16,374 nucleotides of DNA, taken from the NCBI GenBank assembly GCA_020635695.1, contig JACJZH010000026.1:1-16374 (forward strand), read 5' to 3'. The notes under the pieces were generated by a model. That model was given only the letters and a program-made list of their open reading frames with translations. It had not been told where the DNA came from and did no database searches. Position numbers and translations under genes: made by a program. Source of the DNA: Flavobacteriales bacterium. GTDB lineage: Bacteria; Bacteroidota; Bacteroidia; Flavobacteriales_F; PHOS-HE28. This document shows positions 14,546 through 16,374 of the stretch, piece by piece (positions within the stretch are counted from its first letter, which is position 1; the number at the start of each line of letters is the position of its first letter).

Positions 14546-15031
14546 ATGGGAACCATCATCCTTCGGGCCGGCAGTGTCCTGTTCACGGCCGCCATGACCA
14601 TGGGCCTGCTCGCCTCCTGCGGAGAGGGCGGCCAGGAACCTGCCACGGAGACGTCCCGGACGATGACCGGGGAACAACGGCCGGCGACCGCTCGGGGCGG
14701 CACGGTGAGCGTGGCTGATTTCCAACGACTGATGGCGGAGCACCCCGGACAGGTGCTGGACGTCCGCACCCCCGGTGAATGGGATACCGGCGTGATGGAA
14801 GGTGCCCTACTCATCGACTTCTACGAGAAGGACTTCGCGCAGCAGCTGGACGGCCTGGACCCCACACGTCCTGTCTTCGTGTATTGCCATGCCGGTGGCC
14901 GGAGTGCCAAGGCCATGGACATGTTGCAGGCCAAGGGCTTCACCGAGGTCTACGACCTGGACGGGGGCATCACGGCCTGGCGTCAGGCCGGTGCGCCGCT
15001 GGTGGAGGCTCCCAGCGGCACGAAGGAGTAA
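14546..15031 (+). CDS. Rhodanese-like domain lipoprotein
   Basis: The ATG at 14546 is preferred (161 residues) because it lies just past the terminator hairpin and gives a compact lipoprotein signal ending L-A-S-C, with the lipid-bearing Cys at residue 25. The in-frame ATG at 14516 would add 10 residues from inside the hairpin. A single rhodanese domain follows: V-L-D-V-R-T-P-x-E-[WF] near residues 70-79, and an active-site loop C-H-A-G-G-R with Cys114, then L-x-G-G-I-x-A-W. A six-residue loop beginning with Cys is the sulfurtransferase type rather than the phosphatase type. The expected chemistry is persulfide transfer on Cys114 in the periplasm or at the membrane; the sulfur donor and acceptor are unknown. 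The 3' end overlaps the convergent deacetylase gene by 49 nt. It is probably not functionally linked to the adhesin operon. Confidence 0.9.
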   Translation: MGTIILRAGSVLFTAAMTMGLLASCGEGGQEPATETSRTMTGEQRPATARGGTVSVADFQRLMAEHPGQVLDVRTPGEWDTGVMEGALLIDFYEKDFAQQLDGLDPTRPVFVYCHAGGRSAKAMDMLQAKGFTEVYDLDGGITAWRQAGAPLVEAPSGTKE

Positions 15032-15621
15032 CCCTCACGGGAGAAATGCTCCAGCGCCCGGGGTAGCGCGATCCGCAGGCGGTCCCAGGCCTTCAGGCTG
15101 TCGTGGAGCACCACGATCGACCCTGGCCTGACATGCCTGACCATGTTGTCCACGCAACGGGCGCCGTCGATGGTGGTATCGAAATCCGCGCTGAGCACGT
15201 CCCACATCACGATCCGGAAGCGCTTCTTCAAGGCTGACACCTGCCCGCGTGTGATGCGGCCGTATGGCGGACGGAAGAGCCGGGAGCCGACCACCGCATC
15301 ACAGGCCAGAACACTTCGCAGGTAGGCCCTCCCGGTCGTGCTCCAACCGTTGGCGTGATCCCAGGTATGGTTGCCCACGGCGTGCCCCTCCGCACGAATG
15401 CGGTCGAGGATCGCAGGATGGTCGGCCGCATTCCGGCCCACACAGAAGAACGTGGCCTTGGCACCGTGCTCCGAAAGCCGGTCCAACACCCAGGGGGTCA
15501 CCTCGGGAATGGGGCCATCGTCGAAGGTCAGGTGCAACGAACGCCCCTGTCTTGACCCATGCCAAAGCAGGTCCCGGGCCAGCGGCTTCACCAGGTCCGG
15601 GGTGCGGGTCAGGTAGGTCAC
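14983..15621 (-). CDS. Polysaccharide deacetylase (NodB homology domain)
   Basis: 212 residues with all NodB motifs: T-F-D-D-G-P (32-37, Asp34 base, Asp35 metal), H-T-W-D-H (85-89, metal His), R-P-P-Y-G (117-121), M-W-D (139-141) and L-H-D (172-174, His173). It is therefore expected to be an active metal-dependent deacetylase acting on N-acetylated sugars such as chitin-like or peptidoglycan glycans. The true substrate cannot be told. The start is GTG at 15621, 4 nt after the stop of the upstream DUF2723 gene, so the two are probably co-transcribed. The opening with T-P-D-L-V-K-P-L is typical of short Bacteroidota homologues that lack a signal peptide. The last 15 codons lie inside the 3' end of the opposing rhodanese gene. 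Length is normal for a single NodB domain. Confidence 0.94.
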   Translation of the reverse strand: MTYLTRTPDLVKPLARDLLWHGSRQGRSLHLTFDDGPIPEVTPWVLDRLSEHGAKATFFCVGRNAADHPAILDRIRAEGHAVGNHTWDHANGWSTTGRAYLRSVLACDAVVGSRLFRPPYGRITRGQVSALKKRFRIVMWDVLSADFDTTIDGARCVDNMVRHVRPGSIVVLHDSLKAWDRLRIALPRALEHFSREGYSFVPLGASTSGAPA

Positions 15622-15625
15622 GTGC

Positions 15626-16374
15626 TCAGAAGCGCGCCTTCGTTGTGCGCCGTTGCACCTGCCCCTCCAATTCCTGGAGCTTCTGTCCGTAGAGCGTTTC
15701 GAGACCCTCGAAGCGCTCGCGGAGGCGATCGCCCATCTCGCCTTGTGGATGCTCGGAGGTGACCAGTTGCACCATCCGGTCCATCACGGCGTGCGTGATC
15801 GCCATGTCGTTCACCAGCGGCGTTGCGAACTCGGGCTCCAGACTGATGTAGTAGTTCAGCTCCTCCTCCAGGATCTCGAACAGGCGCTCGGTGATCGCGT
15901 TGGCCTTGTCGTCCTTCCCGATCTGATAGTAGGCCTCGATGGTGGGCAGCAGGATGCGATCGAAGGGGACGTTCCGGTCAGGCATCTTTTCGATGCTGAG
16001 GTCCAGGATGTTCTCGGCCTTCGTCGGCTCCCCTTCGTCGATCAGGGCCTCGGCCAGGGTGCTCAACTGCAGGCGGAGGTTCGTGGTCATCCGAAGGATG
16101 TTCTCGTCCAGGTAGATGTCACCCTCGGTCTCCATGTTCCCCCATAGGAACTTCTCCATCACGTTGCGGTACATCACGTCCGTGCCCACACGACCGTAAG
16201 TGTTCGGATTCCGGTTGGGCGTGCGGATGGGCACCAGGCGGTAGGTGAGGCCCTCGAGCTGGAAGTACTCCTGCAGGTTGATGTAGCTGTCAGGCCCAGT
16301 GGTGACGGCGAAGTAGATGGGCCTTTCCCAGTTGAAGTTGGCCAGCAGGTCCAGCACCAGGAAGTGGTTCTTCA
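15626..16374 (-). CDS. DUF2723 family membrane protein, C-terminal portion (truncated by window edge)
   Basis: The frame is open to the right edge, so only the last 248 or so residues are visible and the N-terminal membrane part is missing. The visible part begins with the family's C-terminal signature: L-D-L-L-A-N-F-N-W-E-R-P-I-Y-F, then E-Y-F-Q-L-E-G-L-T-Y-R-L-V-P-I. An alpha-helical TPR-like region follows (A-E-A-L-I-D-E-G, A-Y-Y-Q-I-G-K). Family knowledge: Bacteroidota DUF2723 proteins are large multi-pass proteins related to TMEM260-type protein O-mannosyltransferases, so a glycosyltransferase role is possible but not shown here. Translation ends TGA at 15628-15626, 4 nt before the deacetylase start, consistent with an operon for surface or periplasmic glycan handling. 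A GTG at 16357 lies inside the domain and is not a real start. Confidence 0.87.
   Translation of the reverse strand, partial: KNHFLVLDLLANFNWERPIYFAVTTGPDSYINLQEYFQLEGLTYRLVPIRTPNRNPNTYGRVGTDVMYRNVMEKFLWGNMETEGDIYLDENILRMTTNLRLQLSTLAEALIDEGEPTKAENILDLSIEKMPDRNVPFDRILLPTIEAYYQIGKDDKANAITERLFEILEEELNYYISLEPEFATPLVNDMAITHAVMDRMVQLVTSEHPQGEMGDRLRERFEGLETLYGQKLQELEGQVQRRTTKARF

Overview
This window looks like chromosome of a high-GC member of the Bacteroidota, most likely an uncultured Flavobacteriales-type bacterium. Three things support this: two proteins end in a type B C-terminal sorting domain of the type IX secretion system (T9SS, the 'gliding motility-associated' C-terminal domain), there are PorP/SprF-family and PorE-like proteins, and a DUF2723 protein is present. 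The species assignment is inference. No tRNA, rRNA, CRISPR array, transposase or phage gene was recognised.

Layout. (1) Positions 1-2666 hold the 3' part of a surface adhesin gene (SprB-type repeats, two PKD/Ig-like domains, type B sorting domain), followed 2 nt later by its PorP/SprF partner. (2) Positions 2667-2832 are non-coding. They hold a perfect 8-bp hairpin and a Bacteroidota-type promoter candidate. (3) Positions 2833-14500 form a tightly coupled three-gene operon. A giant adhesin of about 2,845 residues (signal peptide, CUB-like domain, 31 tandem repeats of about 80 residues, a small Cys-containing domain, type B sorting domain) overlaps a second PorP/SprF gene by 4 nt. That gene overlaps a PorE-like TPR/beta-propeller/CRD/OmpA protein by 1 nt. 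A hairpin with a T-rich tail follows the operon. (4) Positions 14546-15031 encode a single-domain rhodanese lipoprotein. (5) On the minus strand, a DUF2723 membrane protein (C-terminal part only, cut by the right edge) is followed 4 nt later by a NodB-type polysaccharide deacetylase. The deacetylase 3' end overlaps the rhodanese 3' end by 49 nt.

How the genes fit together. Type B T9SS cargo is known to need a cognate PorP/SprF protein, and PorE-like proteins tether such outer-membrane assemblies to peptidoglycan. The window is therefore best read as two adjacent cell-surface adhesin modules, the second carrying its own peptidoglycan anchor. The most striking features lie in the giant adhesin. 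It has 31 repeats, mostly exactly 240 bp long, with an invariant Cys pair. Four repeats carry a second, perfectly co-occurring Cys pair. There are two length classes of repeat, with a duplicated three-repeat block. Lysine is absent over roughly 2,700 residues of the exported region.
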